From Streptomyces sp. I6 (GTDB lineage Bacteria; Actinomycetota; Actinomycetes; Streptomycetales; Streptomycetaceae), in contig RHDP01000001.1 in the NCBI GenBank assembly GCA_003725745.1, forward strand, positions 3,735,001-3,799,000: a stretch of 64,000 nucleotides of DNA. The letters are read 5' to 3'. This document shows positions 38,930-49,600 of this stretch, piece by piece. A program made the translations under genes and the position numbers. Positions within the stretch are counted from its first letter, which is position 1. Each line of letters opens with the position of its first letter. Below the pieces are notes generated by a model. The model worked only from the letters and a program-made list of their open reading frames with translations, made no database searches and was not told the origin of the DNA.

Positions 38930-40353
38930 TCAGTGGTGGAAGCTGGTGGCGGCTGCCTTGTCCTTGCTCTGCGGCGCGCTCTGCGCCCGCAGCTCCGGCA
39001 TGGCCCGTTGCAGGTCCTCCATCAGCAGTTCGGCGAGGTCCGCCGAGAAGCCGTTGCGGCAGACGAAGCGCAGCACCGAGAGATCCTCCCGGTTGGGCGG
39101 GAAGGTGTAGGCCGGCACCAGCCAGCCGCTCTCCCGCAGCCGCCGTGAGACATCGAACACGTCGAAGTTCCCGACCTCCGGGTTCGTCGCGACGGCGAAC
39201 ACCGGCAACTGGTCCCCCGGGTGAGCAGCCGGAAGTCGCCCAGGCACTCGATCTTCTCGGCCAGGCTCCGCGCCACGTCCCGGGTCGTCTGCTGGACCGC
39301 CCGGTAGCCGTCCCTGCCGAGCCGGATGAAGGTGTAGTACTGCGCCACCACCTGGGCCCCGGGACGGGAGAAGTTGAGCGCGAACGTCGGCATGTCGCCG
39401 CCCAGGTAGTTCACCCGGAAGACCAGTTCGTCGGGCAGGTTGTCCGGCGAGCGCCACAGCGCCCAGCCGACCCCCGGGTACACCAGTCCGTACTTGTGCC
39501 CCGAGGTGTTGATCGAGGCCACCCTCGGCAGTCTGAAGTCCCACGCCAGGTCCTCGTCCAGGAAGGGGGCGACCATGGCGCCGGACGCCCCGTCCACATG
39601 CACGGGAATGTCCAGGCCGGTGCGCTCCTGGAGGGCGTCCAGGGCCGAGCAGACCTCCTGGACCGGCTCGTACGACCCGTCGAAGGTGGACCCGAGGACG
39701 GCGACGACGCCGATCGTGTTCTCGTCGCAGAGGTCGGCCGCCGCCTGCGGGTCGAGGTGGTAGCGGTCGCCCTCCATCGGGACCAGCCGGGGTTCCACCT
39801 CCCAGAAGTTGCAGAACTTGTCCCAGCAGACCTGCACGTTGACGCCCATGACCAGGTTGGGCCGGGCACCGGGGCCGGGGTACCGGTCCCGGTTGCGGTG
39901 CGCCCACCGCCGCTTCAGTGCCATCCCGGAGAGCATGCACGCCTCGCTCGAACCGGTCGTGGAACAGCCCACCGTGGACTCCGGGTCCGGGGCGTGCCAG
40001 AGGTCGGCGAGCATCGCCACGCACCGCCGCTCCAGTTCCGCGGTCCGCGGGTACTCGTCCTTGTCGATCATGTTCTTGTCCCGGCACTCGGCCATCAGCC
40101 TCCCGGCCTCCGGCTCCATCCACGTCGTCACGAACGTGGCCAGGTTGAGCCGTGAGTTGCCGTCGAGCATCAGCTCGTCGTGCACGAACTGGTAGGCCGC
40201 CGTGGGAGCCATCGGCCCGTCGGGCAGCCGGTGCTGCGGCGGCGCCAGCACCATCGATCCCAGGGGGTCGGCCTCCCCGTAGAACGGGTTGAGCGACAGC
40301 CTGCGCCGTTCCTCGCTCGCCTCGGGACGCATACCGACCTTGTGCAGTGCCAT
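38930..40353 (-). CDS. gadB: Glutamate decarboxylase (one frameshift)
   Basis: About 474 residues from ATG 40353 (MALHKVGMRPEASEERRRLS). PLP enzyme converting glutamate to GABA with consumption of a proton. VGCSTTGSSEACMLSGMALK and the PLP-Lys motif SINTSGHKYGLVYPGVGW are intact. The frame breaks in the five-base run 39214-39218; one base joins LLTRG to DQLPVFAVATNPEVG. Lies 13 bp after the ClC gene on the same strand, so the two form an operon; proton consumption plus Cl-/H+ exchange suggests acid tolerance. No GadC antiporter is adjacent. Confidence 0.93.
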
Positions 40354-40366
40354 GTCCGATCGCCTT

Positions 40367-41637
40367 TCAGCGCAGTGGGGTGCCGTCGTCGTGGAGTTGC
40401 ATCTGGGGCCGCCCCGTCACCAGCAGCCAGGCCGGGACCAGGCCGATGCACAGCAGGGGCAGCGCATTCGGGTCGGCGGCCAGGAACGCGGCGGTGAACA
40501 GGCTGAGCCAGCCCTGCCGGGTGATCGCCAGCAGTACGCCGAGGACCGCGCACGCCACCGCGACCGTGGTGTGCACCTCGGGTACGAGGGCACTCACCCC
40601 CAGCCCCAGCGCGACGCCCACGAAGATGCTGGGGAAGATCCGCCCGCCGCGGAAGCCGCACGTCGCCGCGATGGTCAGGGCGGCGAGCTTGACCACGGCC
40701 ATCAGCGCGAACTGCCCCGAGGACCAGCCCGACGGGTCCGTCGCCAGTACCTTCACCTGCTCCAGGCCCTTGAAGAGGGTGAGTTGCCCGCCCAGCACCC
40801 CGAGGAGCCCCAGCACCAGCCCGCCCGCGGTGATCGCGACCACCGGGTGCCCGAGCCTCCGGAAGGCGGCGTGCGCGTACGGGAACACGTACACGGCCGC
40901 CATCCCCACCAGCGCGCCCAGCGAGGAGACCGCGAGCGCCGCGGGCACGTCGACCCAGCGCGAGCCGTTCAGCGGGGGAGGGCGAGATCGAAGGTGGGGT
41001 GGGCGATCAGTACGGTGGTCAGCGAGCCGGCGCCGCCCGCGATCAGCGGAGCGAACAGCTTGTCCCACAGCGCGCCGGGAGCCGGCCGGGAGGCGAGGGA
41101 CTCGGTGAGGATCAGCGCCGCCGCCACGGGGGTGCCGAAGAGCGCGCCGACCGTGCCGGCCGCGGCCAGCGAGGCCCACAGTTCCGCGCGGGAGCCGCGC
41201 ATGGCCTTGCCGCCCAGCCACGCGGCGAGCGCGATGTTCGACGCCGTGATGGGGTTCTCCGGACCCAGGCTGACCCCGCCCGCGAGTCCGAGCACGGCCG
41301 TGAGCAGCAGGCCGGGCACCACCGAGGCGGGCAGCGGGCGGTCGACGAGTCCGGTGGTGGCGGGGTCCGGGCCGGCGTGTCCGGGCACCTTCCACACCAC
41401 CAGCCCGACCGCGAGGCCCGTCGCGGTGAGCACGGCGATCGTCCACGGTGCCGAGAAGCGGCCGATGCCGATGGCGTCGGGGAGGGTCCCCCAGAGGACG
41501 CCCTTGAGCTGCTCGGAGACCTCGGTCAGGCCGAGGAGCAGGAGACTCGAGGCGACGCCGACGACGATCGCCGGGATGATCAGCGGCAGTAGCACCCGGT
41601 GAGGGGGCACCGCCGGGGCGTGGTCGGTCGTCGTCAC
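40367..41637 (-). CDS. ClC-family chloride channel/antiporter (one frameshift)
   Basis: About 423 residues; GTG 41637 preferred (GAGG upstream), with GTG 41646 possible. About ten membrane helices. The selectivity segments are LGPENPITAS (with the gating Glu position) and GGRIFPSIFVGVALG (GxFxP). The break is in the G run 40974-40978; one base gives LALPPLNGSRWVDVP. In E. coli, ClC exchangers work as an electrical shunt with glutamate decarboxylase in acid resistance; the operon with gadB here suggests the same, by inference. Confidence 0.9.
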
Positions 41638-41682
41638 GGACCTCACGATAACGGCAGAAAACGCCCATAAGGCGCGTCATGC

Positions 41683-41790
41683 GGTGCGCTGTCGGGTGCG
41701 TTGTCCGGGGTGCCGCTCGGTGCGCTGTCCGGCGCGCAGCTCGGTGCGCCGTCCGGGGCCTCGTCCCGTGCGCCCTGAGGTGCGCCGCCG
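41683..41790. repeat. Degenerate ~15-bp tandem repeat (CGGTGCGCTGTCCGG-like)
   Basis: Six or more imperfect copies of GGTGCGC(T/C)GTC(C/G)GG lie between the YbjQ stop and the ClC promoter region. No gene there. Confidence 0.7.
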
Positions 41791-41811
41791 GGGCGGCGCC
41801 GCGATGCGCCG

Positions 41812-42177
41812 TCAGACGCGCGTGATCACCGCGGCCGTCCCGTACGCGCACACCTCGGTGCCGACGTCCGCCGCCTCCGAGACGTCGAACCGGAACATCA
41901 GCACCGCGTTCGCGCCCCGTGACCGCGCCTGCTCGACCAGCCGCTCCATGGCCTGGTTGCGGGTCTGCACCAGGGTCTTGGACAGTCCCTTCAGCTCGCC
42001 GCCGATCATCGACTTCAGGCCCGCGCCGATCTGGCTGCCGAGATGGCGCGAACGCACGGTCAGGCCGAAGACCTCACCGATCACCCGCTCCACCCGGAAA
42101 CCCGGGACGTCGTTCGTCGTGACCACCAGCACATCGGGGTGGGGCTCCTGCCCTCCGCCGAAATCCTCGATTCCCAT
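41812..42177 (-). CDS. YbjQ family (UPF0145) protein
   Basis: 121 residues from ATG 42177 (MGIEDFGGGQ); a GTG at 42183 would add two codons. VLVVTTNDVPGFRVERVIGE and ARSRGANAVLMFRFDVSE match the UPF0145/YbjQ fold, a small oligomeric protein proposed to bind metal. Function not established. It is convergent in orientation with nothing nearby and divergent from the DedA gene. Confidence 0.88.
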   Translation of the reverse strand: MGIEDFGGGQEPHPDVLVVTTNDVPGFRVERVIGEVFGLTVRSRHLGSQIGAGLKSMIGGELKGLSKTLVQTRNQAMERLVEQARSRGANAVLMFRFDVSEAADVGTEVCAYGTAAVITRV

Positions 42178-42303
42178 GGGCACAGCTTCGCGGCCGGCCG
42201 CCGCACGCGCATCCGGAGTGGGGCACTGGAACCGGCTCCCAAAGAATGCGTTGATAGTTTGGGCGCCACGCCCGACGACTCACACCACTGGAGCCCGGAC
42301 CTC

Positions 42304-42993
42304 GTGAACCCCCTTGCGCTCGGACCGAGCTGGCTGGACCCGGACTTTCTGATCACCACCTTCGGACTGATCGGCGTACTCGTCATCGTGTTCGCCGAGT
42401 CCGGTCTGCTGATCGGATTCTTCCTGCCCGGAGACTCCCTGCTGTTCACCACGGGCCTCCTGGTGACGACCGACGTCATCAAGCAGCCGCTGTGGCTGGT
42501 GTGCACGCTCATCGTGCTCGCCGCGATCATCGGCGACCAGGTGGGCTATCTCTTCGGCCGCAAGGTCGGCCCCGCGCTCTTCAAGCGCCCGGACTCCAGG
42601 TTCTTCAAGCAGGAGAACGTGGAGAAGGCGCACGAGTTCTTCGAGAAGTACGGCCCAAAGTCGCTGGTGCTCGCCCGCTTCGTGCCGATCGTGCGGACGT
42701 TCACGCCCATCATCGCCGGTGTGAGCCGGATGAACTACCGCTCGTTCGTCACGTTCAACATCATCGGCGGTGTGCTCTGGGGCGCCGGCGTGACGCTGCT
42801 CGGCGCCGCGCTCGGCAAGGTCGACTTCGTGCACAAGAACATCGAGGCGATCCTGATCGCCATCGTGCTCCTCTCGGTCCTGCCGATCGTCATCGAGTTC
42901 ATGCGGGCACGGTCCAGGAGCAAGAAGGAGGCCGCGGCCGGCGACGCGATCGCGGACGGGACGGCCCCGCGCGGCCGGCACGCCAAGCGCTGA
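42304..42993 (+). CDS. DedA family membrane protein
   Basis: 229 residues from GTG 42304 (VNPLALGPSWLDPDFLITTF). SNARE-associated/VTT domain: FAESGLLIGFFLPGDSLLF near residue 30, the conserved Arg-rich segment LARFVPIVRTFTPIIAGVSR, and GGVLWGAGVTLLG. DedA proteins are lipid flippases/scramblases or support proton-motive-force homeostasis. A basic tail (RARSRSKKEAA) ends the protein. Followed by an exceptionally long hairpin. Confidence 0.94.
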   Translation: MNPLALGPSWLDPDFLITTFGLIGVLVIVFAESGLLIGFFLPGDSLLFTTGLLVTTDVIKQPLWLVCTLIVLAAIIGDQVGYLFGRKVGPALFKRPDSRFFKQENVEKAHEFFEKYGPKSLVLARFVPIVRTFTPIIAGVSRMNYRSFVTFNIIGGVLWGAGVTLLGAALGKVDFVHKNIEAILIAIVLLSVLPIVIEFMRARSRSKKEAAAGDAIADGTAPRGRHAKR

Positions 42994-42996
42994 AAG

Positions 42997-43050
42997 CCCT
43001 TACGGCGGCGCCCCGGACCGCGGTCACGGTCCGGGGCGCCGCCGTAAGGG
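42997..43050. terminator. Perfect 24-bp stem bidirectional terminator
   Basis: CCCTTACGGCGGCGCCCCGG (+4) at 42997-43020 pairs exactly with 43027-43050 across the loop CGGTCA. It starts 3 bp after the DedA stop and serves the convergent ThrE gene as well. Confidence 0.9.
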
Positions 43051-43113
43051 AGGGGCGCTCCCGGCGCCACCGCGGCCCGACGCCACGGGTCTCCCGTCAC
43101 CCCGGTCAGCGCA

Positions 43114-44763
43114 TCAGAAGCCGCGCGTCCGCTTGGCCGCGCGGCGCCTGCCCGCAGCCGCCGGGCTGCGCAGGAACATCCGGGCGATCTCGCCTCCCAG
43201 GTTCACGCCGATCGCGATGGCCAGCGCCAGCGCCGCGGCCCTCGCCAGCGAGGCGAACCCCGCGTCGATGTTGTTCTGCGCGATGTGCAGCACTCCGAAG
43301 TACATGGCGCTACCCGGCAGCAGGGGGCCGATCGCGGCGGTCACGTACGGCAGCGACGAGGTGTGCTGGAAGCGGGCCAGCAGCTGCCCGAACAGACCCA
43401 CCAGCCCGGCCGCCACCGCCGTCGCGAGAACGGCCGACCCGTTGCCCGCCAGGGCGACCGCTCCGTAGATCACCCACGCCACCCCGCCGTTGGCGGCGGC
43501 GACCAGCACGGTGGAACGGTCCTGCTGGAGCAGCACCGCGAAGGTCAGGCTCAGCACCATCGAGGCCAGGATCTGCGTGACGGGACGCTCGATGCTGATC
43601 AGTGCCCCCTCCGGACTGAGGTTCGCCTCGAACTGCACGCCCACGTACAGGACCGTGAGCACCCCGACGACGATCGCCACGAAGAAGTAGGCGACCTCCA
43701 GCAGCCGGGCCGAGGCCGTGATGTAGAAGCCCGTCAGCCCGTCCTGGACCGCCGCCACCAGCGCCCGCCCCGGGATCAGGGCGAACAGGCCACCGGTGAT
43801 GACGGCGGAGGGGCGCAGATCGGCGTGCAGGGCGCTGAGCGCCACACCGATCGCGGCCGGCGGCATCGCGGCCACCACGAACTGGTAGAACTCCGGCAGC
43901 CCGCGGCCCGCGCACAGCCACGCCAGCCGGTCGCCCAGCATCGCGCCGACCGCCGCCGCCAGGAACACCAGCACGCCACCGCCCACCAGCACGGAGGCCG
44001 CACCGGCCAGGGTGCCCGCCGCCAGAGTGAGGACCCAGCCGGGGTAGGGGTGCCGGTTCCGGCGGATCTCGGCCAGACGCCGGTAGGCCTCGTCCAGCCT
44101 GACCTCGTGGTCGTCGCCGCTGATGTCCGCGACCAGCTGGTACACGGCGGTCAGCCGGGTGTAGTCGGTGCCCCGGCGGCGCACGGTCCGGTTCGCGGTC
44201 ACCGGGTCGTCGACGAGCGACGGCTGGTAGGTGATCGACAGCAGGGTGAACGTCACCGTCGGCTCGGCGTTGTCGAGACCGTACGCGTTCGTGATGGCGA
44301 GCATCGCGGCCTCGACGTCCTCCGCGCCCTCGCCGCCCGCGAGCAGCAGCTCGCCGATGCGCAGCGTCAGGTCGAGTACGCGGGGCACGGCCGGCCCCGA
44401 CTCGTCGTGCCGCTGCACCGGCTCGGGTACGGGGCGCTCGCTCACCGGGATCCGCAGCATCGTGCGCATCCGGTCCTGCCACGGCACGTCCTTGGACAGC
44501 TGGACCACCGGGAAGCCGTGGGCGGGCGTGTAGGCGGGCGGCGACGACTTCGTGCGGTACGTCGACGGGGGTGCGAACGCCGAGCCCTCCGGCTCGGCCG
44601 GTGCCTCCGTGGACAGTCCCTCGGGAACGGCGAACTCGGAGGAGGGATGGTCCTCCTCTGGCGGTCCCGGCTGGTCGACGCCCTCCGGTGGAGCGAAGGC
44701 GCTGCGTGCCTCGTCGGACTGCGGCTTCCGGTCCTCGAGGGGACCTTCCGGCTCCGCCACCAC
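43114..44763 (-). CDS. Threonine/serine exporter family protein (ThrE-like)
   Basis: 549 residues from GTG 44763, with GGGAGGAG about 10 nt upstream. A ~130-residue Pro/Glu-rich cytoplasmic N-terminus precedes the DUF1212/ThrE domain (LTLRIGELLLAGGEGAEDVE) and ~10 membrane helices ending in the ThrE_2 segment (YVTAAIGPLLPGSAMYFGVL). Family members export threonine and serine. The disordered N-terminal part is longer than in Corynebacterium ThrE. Confidence 0.9.
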   Translation of the reverse strand: MVAEPEGPLEDRKPQSDEARSAFAPPEGVDQPGPPEEDHPSSEFAVPEGLSTEAPAEPEGSAFAPPSTYRTKSSPPAYTPAHGFPVVQLSKDVPWQDRMRTMLRIPVSERPVPEPVQRHDESGPAVPRVLDLTLRIGELLLAGGEGAEDVEAAMLAITNAYGLDNAEPTVTFTLLSITYQPSLVDDPVTANRTVRRRGTDYTRLTAVYQLVADISGDDHEVRLDEAYRRLAEIRRNRHPYPGWVLTLAAGTLAGAASVLVGGGVLVFLAAAVGAMLGDRLAWLCAGRGLPEFYQFVVAAMPPAAIGVALSALHADLRPSAVITGGLFALIPGRALVAAVQDGLTGFYITASARLLEVAYFFVAIVVGVLTVLYVGVQFEANLSPEGALISIERPVTQILASMVLSLTFAVLLQQDRSTVLVAAANGGVAWVIYGAVALAGNGSAVLATAVAAGLVGLFGQLLARFQHTSSLPYVTAAIGPLLPGSAMYFGVLHIAQNNIDAGFASLARAAALALAIAIGVNLGGEIARMFLRSPAAAGRRRAAKRTRGF

Positions 44764-44815
44764 GCTCTACCGACTCCTCCCGCTGGCGTACTGCGTGTGC
44801 GCCCCAGTATGCGAC

Positions 44816-44847
44816 GGGCGGTGCACCCCGCGAGGGGTGCACCGCCC
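44816..44847. terminator. Perfect 14-bp hairpin after ppa
   Basis: GGGCGGTGCACCCC / GGGGTGCACCGCCC with loop GCGA, just downstream of the pyrophosphatase gene (minus strand) and before the ThrE gene. Confidence 0.85.
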
Positions 44848-44870
44848 GGCCGTGCGTACGGAGGAGCGCG

Positions 44871-45365
44871 TCAGTGCGCGCCGCCCTGCGCCTCGAGGCG
44901 CTTGAAGGAGGCCTCGATCTCGGCCTCGGCCTCGGCGCGGCCGACCCAGTTGGCGCCCTCGACGGACTTGCCGGGCTCCAGGTCCTTGTAGACCTCGAAG
45001 AAGTGCTGGATCTCCAGGCGGTCGAACTCCGACACGTGGTGGATGTCCCTCAGGTGCTCCACCCGCGGGTCGGACGCCGGGACGCAGAGCAGCTTGTCGT
45101 CGCCGCCGGCCTCGTCGGTCATCCGGAACATGCCGATGGCGCGGCACTTGATCAGGCAGCCGGGGAAGGTCGGCTCGTCCAGGATGACCAGGGCGTCGAG
45201 CGGGTCGCCGTCCTCGCCCAGGGTGTTCTCGACGAAGCCGTAGTCGGCCGGGTAGCTGGTCGAGGTGAAGAGGCGACGGTCCAGACGGATCCGGCCGGTC
45301 TCGTGGTCCACCTCGTACTTGTTCCGCGACCCCTTCGGGATCTCGATGGTGACGTCGAACTCCAC
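44871..45365 (-). CDS. ppa: Inorganic pyrophosphatase (soluble, family I)
   Basis: 164 residues from GTG 45365, with GGAGGAG about 8 nt upstream. [20 protein letters not shown] and the metal-binding [12 protein letters not shown] motif identify family I PPase, which hydrolyses PPi in the cytoplasm with Mg2+. The window thus holds both a soluble and a membrane (hppA) pyrophosphatase. Divergent from dacB across a 102-bp promoter region. Confidence 0.97.
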   Translation of the reverse strand: MEFDVTIEIPKGSRNKYEVDHETGRIRLDRRLFTSTSYPADYGFVENTLGEDGDPLDALVILDEPTFPGCLIKCRAIGMFRMTDEAGGDDKLLCVPASDPRVEHLRDIHHVSEFDRLEIQHFFEVYKDLEPGKSVEGANWVGRAEAEAEIEASFKRLEAQGGAH

Positions 45366-45467
45366 GGGTGGCACTCCTCCATGATCAACACATATGTAGG
45401 TGACGCGGCTGTCCGCAGTGATTAAGTGTCCCCTACGCAGGTGTGTGATCGCGAAAGGGGCTGGCCG

Positions 45468-46876
45468 ATGGTGCCCGACCGAGGAACGTGGCAGCTCACT
45501 GCGGGTGCGGCCGTGGTCGGCCTCGCCTTGGCGGCAGCGGCGGTGGCCGCGGCCGGCCCCTGGGACAACGGCCAGCGTAAGGCCGAGCGCGAGCACGCCG
45601 CGGCCCTCGGCCGGACAGGTGGCGCAGATCACCAGGTCACGGGGCGCGGGCGCGAAGCGGCGGAGGCTCCCGGGCCCGCGCCGGCGCCGAGCGCCCCCGG
45701 TGTGCTCTCCGCCGCGCGCGCCCCCAGCATGCCTGCGGTCGCGCCCGCCGCACTCGCCGACGCCCTCGGCCCCCTGCTGGCCGCCCCGGGCCTCGGCCCG
45801 CTGCGCACCGCCTCCGTCGTGGACGCCGCCACCGGCGAGCAGCTGTACGGCCGGGGCGCCGGCACGGCCATGGTCCCGGCCTCCACCGTCAAGATCGCCA
45901 CAGCCGCGGCGGTGCTGTCCGCCACCGGCCCCGCGCACCGCATCCCGACCAGGGTCGTCGCCACCCCGGACTTCCGGGCGGTCACCCTGGTCGGCGGCGG
46001 GGACCCCACCCTCGACCTGCCCCGGATGCGGACCCTCGCCGACCGGACCGCGAAGGCCCTTCGCGACCGGGGCGTCACCACGGTCCGGCTCAGCTACGAC
46101 GCCTCGCTCTACCGGGGCCCCGTCATCCACCCCATCGGCGCCGGCAACGACAACATCGCCCCCGTCACCGCACTGATGGTCAACGCGGGGCGCCTCGACG
46201 ACTCGACGGAGGGCGCCGCACCCCGCAGCGCCGACCCGGCGGGCGACGCCGCCCGCGCCTTCGTCGGCCTGCTCAGTCAGCACGGCGTGAACACCGAGTC
46301 GGGCCCCGCCCGGGCAAGGCCCCGGCGAAGGGGCCCGCCCTCGCCGCCACCTACTCGGCGCCGGTCCCGGTACTCGTCGAGCGGATGCTGACCAGCAGCG
46401 ACAACGACATCGCCGAGGCACTGGCCCGGCAGACCGCGCTCGCCACGCGCCGCCCGGCGAGCTTCGCCGGGGCGGAGGCCGCGGTGACCGACCGGCTCAA
46501 GAGGCTGAAACTGCCCCTGGCCGGAGCGCGCTTCGCCGACGGCAGCGGGCTCAACCGCGCCGACCGGGTCTCGGCCGCTCTCCTCACCACGCTGCTGGTC
46601 CGGGCCGCCGATCCCGCCCACCCCGAGCTGCGCCCCGTGCTCACCGGCCTTCCGATCGCGGGCTTCACCGGCACGCTCAGCGGTCGCGCCGCCGCCGGGT
46701 CCGGCGGTCTGGTGAGGGCCAAGACCGGCACGCTCAGGGGTGTGGACACCCTCGCCGGAACGGTGACGTCCGCCGACGGCCGGTTGCTCGCCTTCGCCTT
46801 CCTCGCCGGTGACACACCGTCCGCGTCCGCGGCCCGCCCGGCCCTCGACCGCCTCGCGGCCGCCCTCCTGCCCTGA
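45468..46876 (+). CDS. dacB: D-alanyl-D-alanine carboxypeptidase/endopeptidase (PBP4 type; one frameshift)
   Basis: About 470 residues, ATG 45468 with GAAAGGGG at 45453-45460. An N-terminal signal/anchor ([20 protein letters not shown]) precedes the S13 catalytic domain: SxxK as [13 protein letters not shown], SxN as [14 protein letters not shown], and KTG as [14 protein letters not shown]. The frame breaks around 46304-46311; one C restores [20 protein letters not shown]. It trims peptidoglycan cross-links outside the cell. Confidence 0.93.
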
Positions 46877-47143
46877 CCGCACCGCCGTACCCGGAGGCTG
46901 CCGCCGTACCCGCGGTGCGTCGGCGCCCTCGCCACCGCTCCTGCGGCTCCCGCGGGCGCGCCTCCGCGGCCCCGGCCTCCGCGGTTCGGCCGCCCCCGCC
47001 CGCCTTCGCCCGCCCGCGCCCGCCCCCGCCCGGCCGCGGGCCCGGGGAGCCGTTCCTCAAGACGATCGGGTCGTGGACGGTGACGAGCCGCGCGGCCGCG
47101 GGGCCGGGGAGCCGACACCTCACCGTGCGCCGGGGCGACAACG
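46877..47143. other. Pro/Arg-coding low-complexity gap
   Basis: Runs of CCCGCCCGCCTTCGCCCGCC-like units around 46985-47035; no gene supported. The promoter of the next gene is at its end. Confidence 0.55.
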
Positions 47144-47149
47144 TACGGT
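47144..47149 (+). promoter_or_regulatory. -10 box TACGGT (leaderless) of the metalloprotease gene
   Basis: TACGGT ends 6 nt before ATG 47156, with no SD between them. Confidence 0.45.
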
Positions 47150-47155
47150 TGACGC

Positions 47156-48282
47156 ATGACGAGCATCGGTGGTGCCGAGATGGTCGACTGGAACCTCGCG
47201 GTCGCGACCGCGATCCGCCTCGTCCGGCCGGGGCCGGACGTCACCCGGGAAGAGGCCCGTGCCGTCGTCGCCGAACTGCGGCGGCACGCCAAGGCCTCCG
47301 AGGAGCACGTCCGCGACTTCACCCGGATGATCCCCGACGGACACGAACCCGAGGACACCCCGGTCCTCGTCGTCGACAGGCCGGGCTGGGTCAGGGCCAA
47401 TGTCGCCGGCTTCCGCGAACTGCTGAAACCCCTGCTCGACAAGATGCAGGAGCGCCGGGCCGGCACCGCCGGCGGAGCCGTGCTCGGCGCCGTCGGCGGC
47501 AAGGTGACCGGAGTCGAGCTGGGCATGCTGCTGTCGTTCCTCGCCTCCCGGGTCCTCGGCCAGTACGAGACGTTCGCCCCGCCGACGCGCGAGCTGCCCG
47601 GGGCGCCCGGCAGCGGCGGCAGGCTGCTCCTGGTCGCCCCCAACATCGTCCACGTGGAACGCGAACTCGACGTCGCTCCGCACGACTTCCGGCTGTGGGT
47701 GAGCCTGCACGAGGAGACCCACCGCACCCAGTTCACCGCCGTGCCCTGGCTGCGCGACCACCTCGAGGGCGAGATCCAGTCGTTCCTCGCCGAGACCGAC
47801 GTGGACCCCATGACCGTGCTGGAGCGGCTGCGCGAGGCCGCCCAGACGCTCGCCGGCGGCCGTCCCGAGGGCGAGGAGGACGAGGGGCGCTCGCTGGTCG
47901 AGATCGTCCAGAGCCCCGAGCAGCGCGAGATCCTCGGCCGGCTCACCGCGGTGATGTCCCTGCTCGAGGGCCATGCCGACTTCGTGATGGACGGCGTGGG
48001 GCCGCAGGTCGTGCCGTCCGTGGCGGAGATCCGCGAGAAGTTCCAGCAGCGCCGCGCCCGGGGGCCTCCCGCCTCGACCTGGCGCTGCGCAAGCTCCTCG
48101 GCCTGGACGCCAAGCTGCGCCAGTACCGGGACGGCGAGCGGTTCGTGCGGGCCGTCACCGAGGAGGTCGGAACGGACGGCTTCAACCGGGTCTGGACCTC
48201 GCCCAACACCCTGCCCACCAAGGCCGAGATCACCAAACCGGCGGACTGGATCGCGAGGGTGCACCGGAGGACGGACTCCTGA
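47156..48282 (+). CDS. Zinc-dependent metalloprotease (DUF2342 family; one frameshift)
   Basis: About 375 residues. MVDWNLAVATAIRLVRPGPD opens the domain, and the zinc motif HExxH reads SLHEETHRTQFTAVPWL near residue 185, with downstream acidic residues (FLAETDVDPMTVLERL) and EGHADFVMDGVG. The frame breaks in the five-G run 48060-48064; one G restores RRARGASRLDLALRKLLG. The family is sometimes labelled 'coenzyme F420 biosynthesis-associated'; its substrate is unknown. Located between dacB and tilS. Confidence 0.88.
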
Positions 48283-48501
48283 GCCGACTGAGCCTTCTGA
48301 GCCCCCGTGCGGCCGGCGGCAGACGGACGCCCCCGTAATCACCCGTCCGAGGGACCGTGGGCGGTGGGTAGGCGTGCAATGCTCGGGGAACGGCACGGTT
48401 CTGTCACCATCGAGACACTCTGAGTGACCGAATCCCCCTCACCTCCGCCTCCTCCACATGGAGGCACCCCGACCACCCCCGACTCCACGAAGGGCACGGA
48501 C

Positions 48502-49552
48502 ATGGGTCCGCATCCCGCGGTCGCGGCGATACGCCTGGCGGTCCGCCGCGTACTGCACGACGTACTGAACGAACTGCACACGAACCCGAGCGCCGCACCC
48601 CGCTCCGGGGGGCGCTCCACCGACGCGCCGAGCCCGGACGACCGCCCCGTCGTGCTCGTCGCCTGCTCCGGCGGCGCCGACTCCATGGCGCTCGCCTCCG
48701 CGCTCGCCTTCGAGGCCCCCAAGCTGGCCGTCCGCGCCGGCGCCGTCACCGTCGACCACGGCCTGCAGCCCGGATCCGACCTCCGCGCCGCCGAGGTCGC
48801 CGCCCGACTCACCGCCATGGGGCTGGACCCCGTCGAGTCCGTCGCCGTGACCGTCGGCCGCACCGGCGGCCCCGAGGCCGCCGCCCGGGACGCCCGCTAC
48901 GCCGCCCTCGACGAGGCCGCCGAGCGGCACGGCGCAGCCGCCGTACTCCTCGGCCACACCCGCGACGACCAGGCGGAGACCGTACTCCTCGGCCTCGCCA
49001 GGGGCTCGGGCATCCGCTCGCTGTCCGGCATGGCGGAGGTCTCCGGCGCCGGCCGCCGCTACCGGCGCCCCTTCCTCCGTCTCGACCGCCAGACGGCCCG
49101 CAAGGCGTGCCTGGTCCAGCACCTGCCCGTCTGGGACGACCCGATGAACGCCGATCCCGCCTACACCCGCTCCCGGCTGCGCCACGAGGGCCTGCCCGCG
49201 CTGGAGAAGGCGCTCGGCAAGGGCGTGGTCGAGGCGCTGGCGCGCACCGCCCGGCTCTCCCGCGACGACGCCGACGCGCTGGACGCCTGGGCCGCCCAGG
49301 CCGATGAGACCGTCCGCGACGACGCCGGCCTGCTCGAATGCGCGAAGCTGTACGCACTGCCCCCGCCGTCCGCCGCCGGGTGCTCCGCCGGGCCCTGGTG
49401 GCGGCCGGTTCACCTGCGGGTTCGCTGTTCGCCCGGCACGTCGAGGAGGTCGAGCGGCTCATCGTGGGATGGCGGGGCAGAAGCCCCTGAACCTGCCCGG
49501 CCGGGTCGAGGTGCGCCGCCAGGGTGGCAGACTGGTCATTCGGCAAAGCTGA
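48502..49552 (+). CDS. tilS: tRNA(Ile)-lysidine synthetase (two frameshifts)
   Basis: About 350 residues. ATG 48502 with GAAGGG seven nt upstream gives [20 protein letters not shown]; the frame also allows GTG 48424. The PP-loop ATPase motif is [15 protein letters not shown], and [17 protein letters not shown] is characteristic. It converts C34 of tRNA-Ile(CAU) to lysidine. Breaks lie in the C run 49360-49364 (restores [20 protein letters not shown]) and the G run 49474-49477 (restores [15 protein letters not shown]). Without repair the first frame runs on uselessly into hpt. Essential in bacteria. Confidence 0.93.
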
Positions 49553-49600
49553 GCCGGAAGCGGGCCGGGTGCCGGGACGCCGAGACAGAAAGCGACGCGG

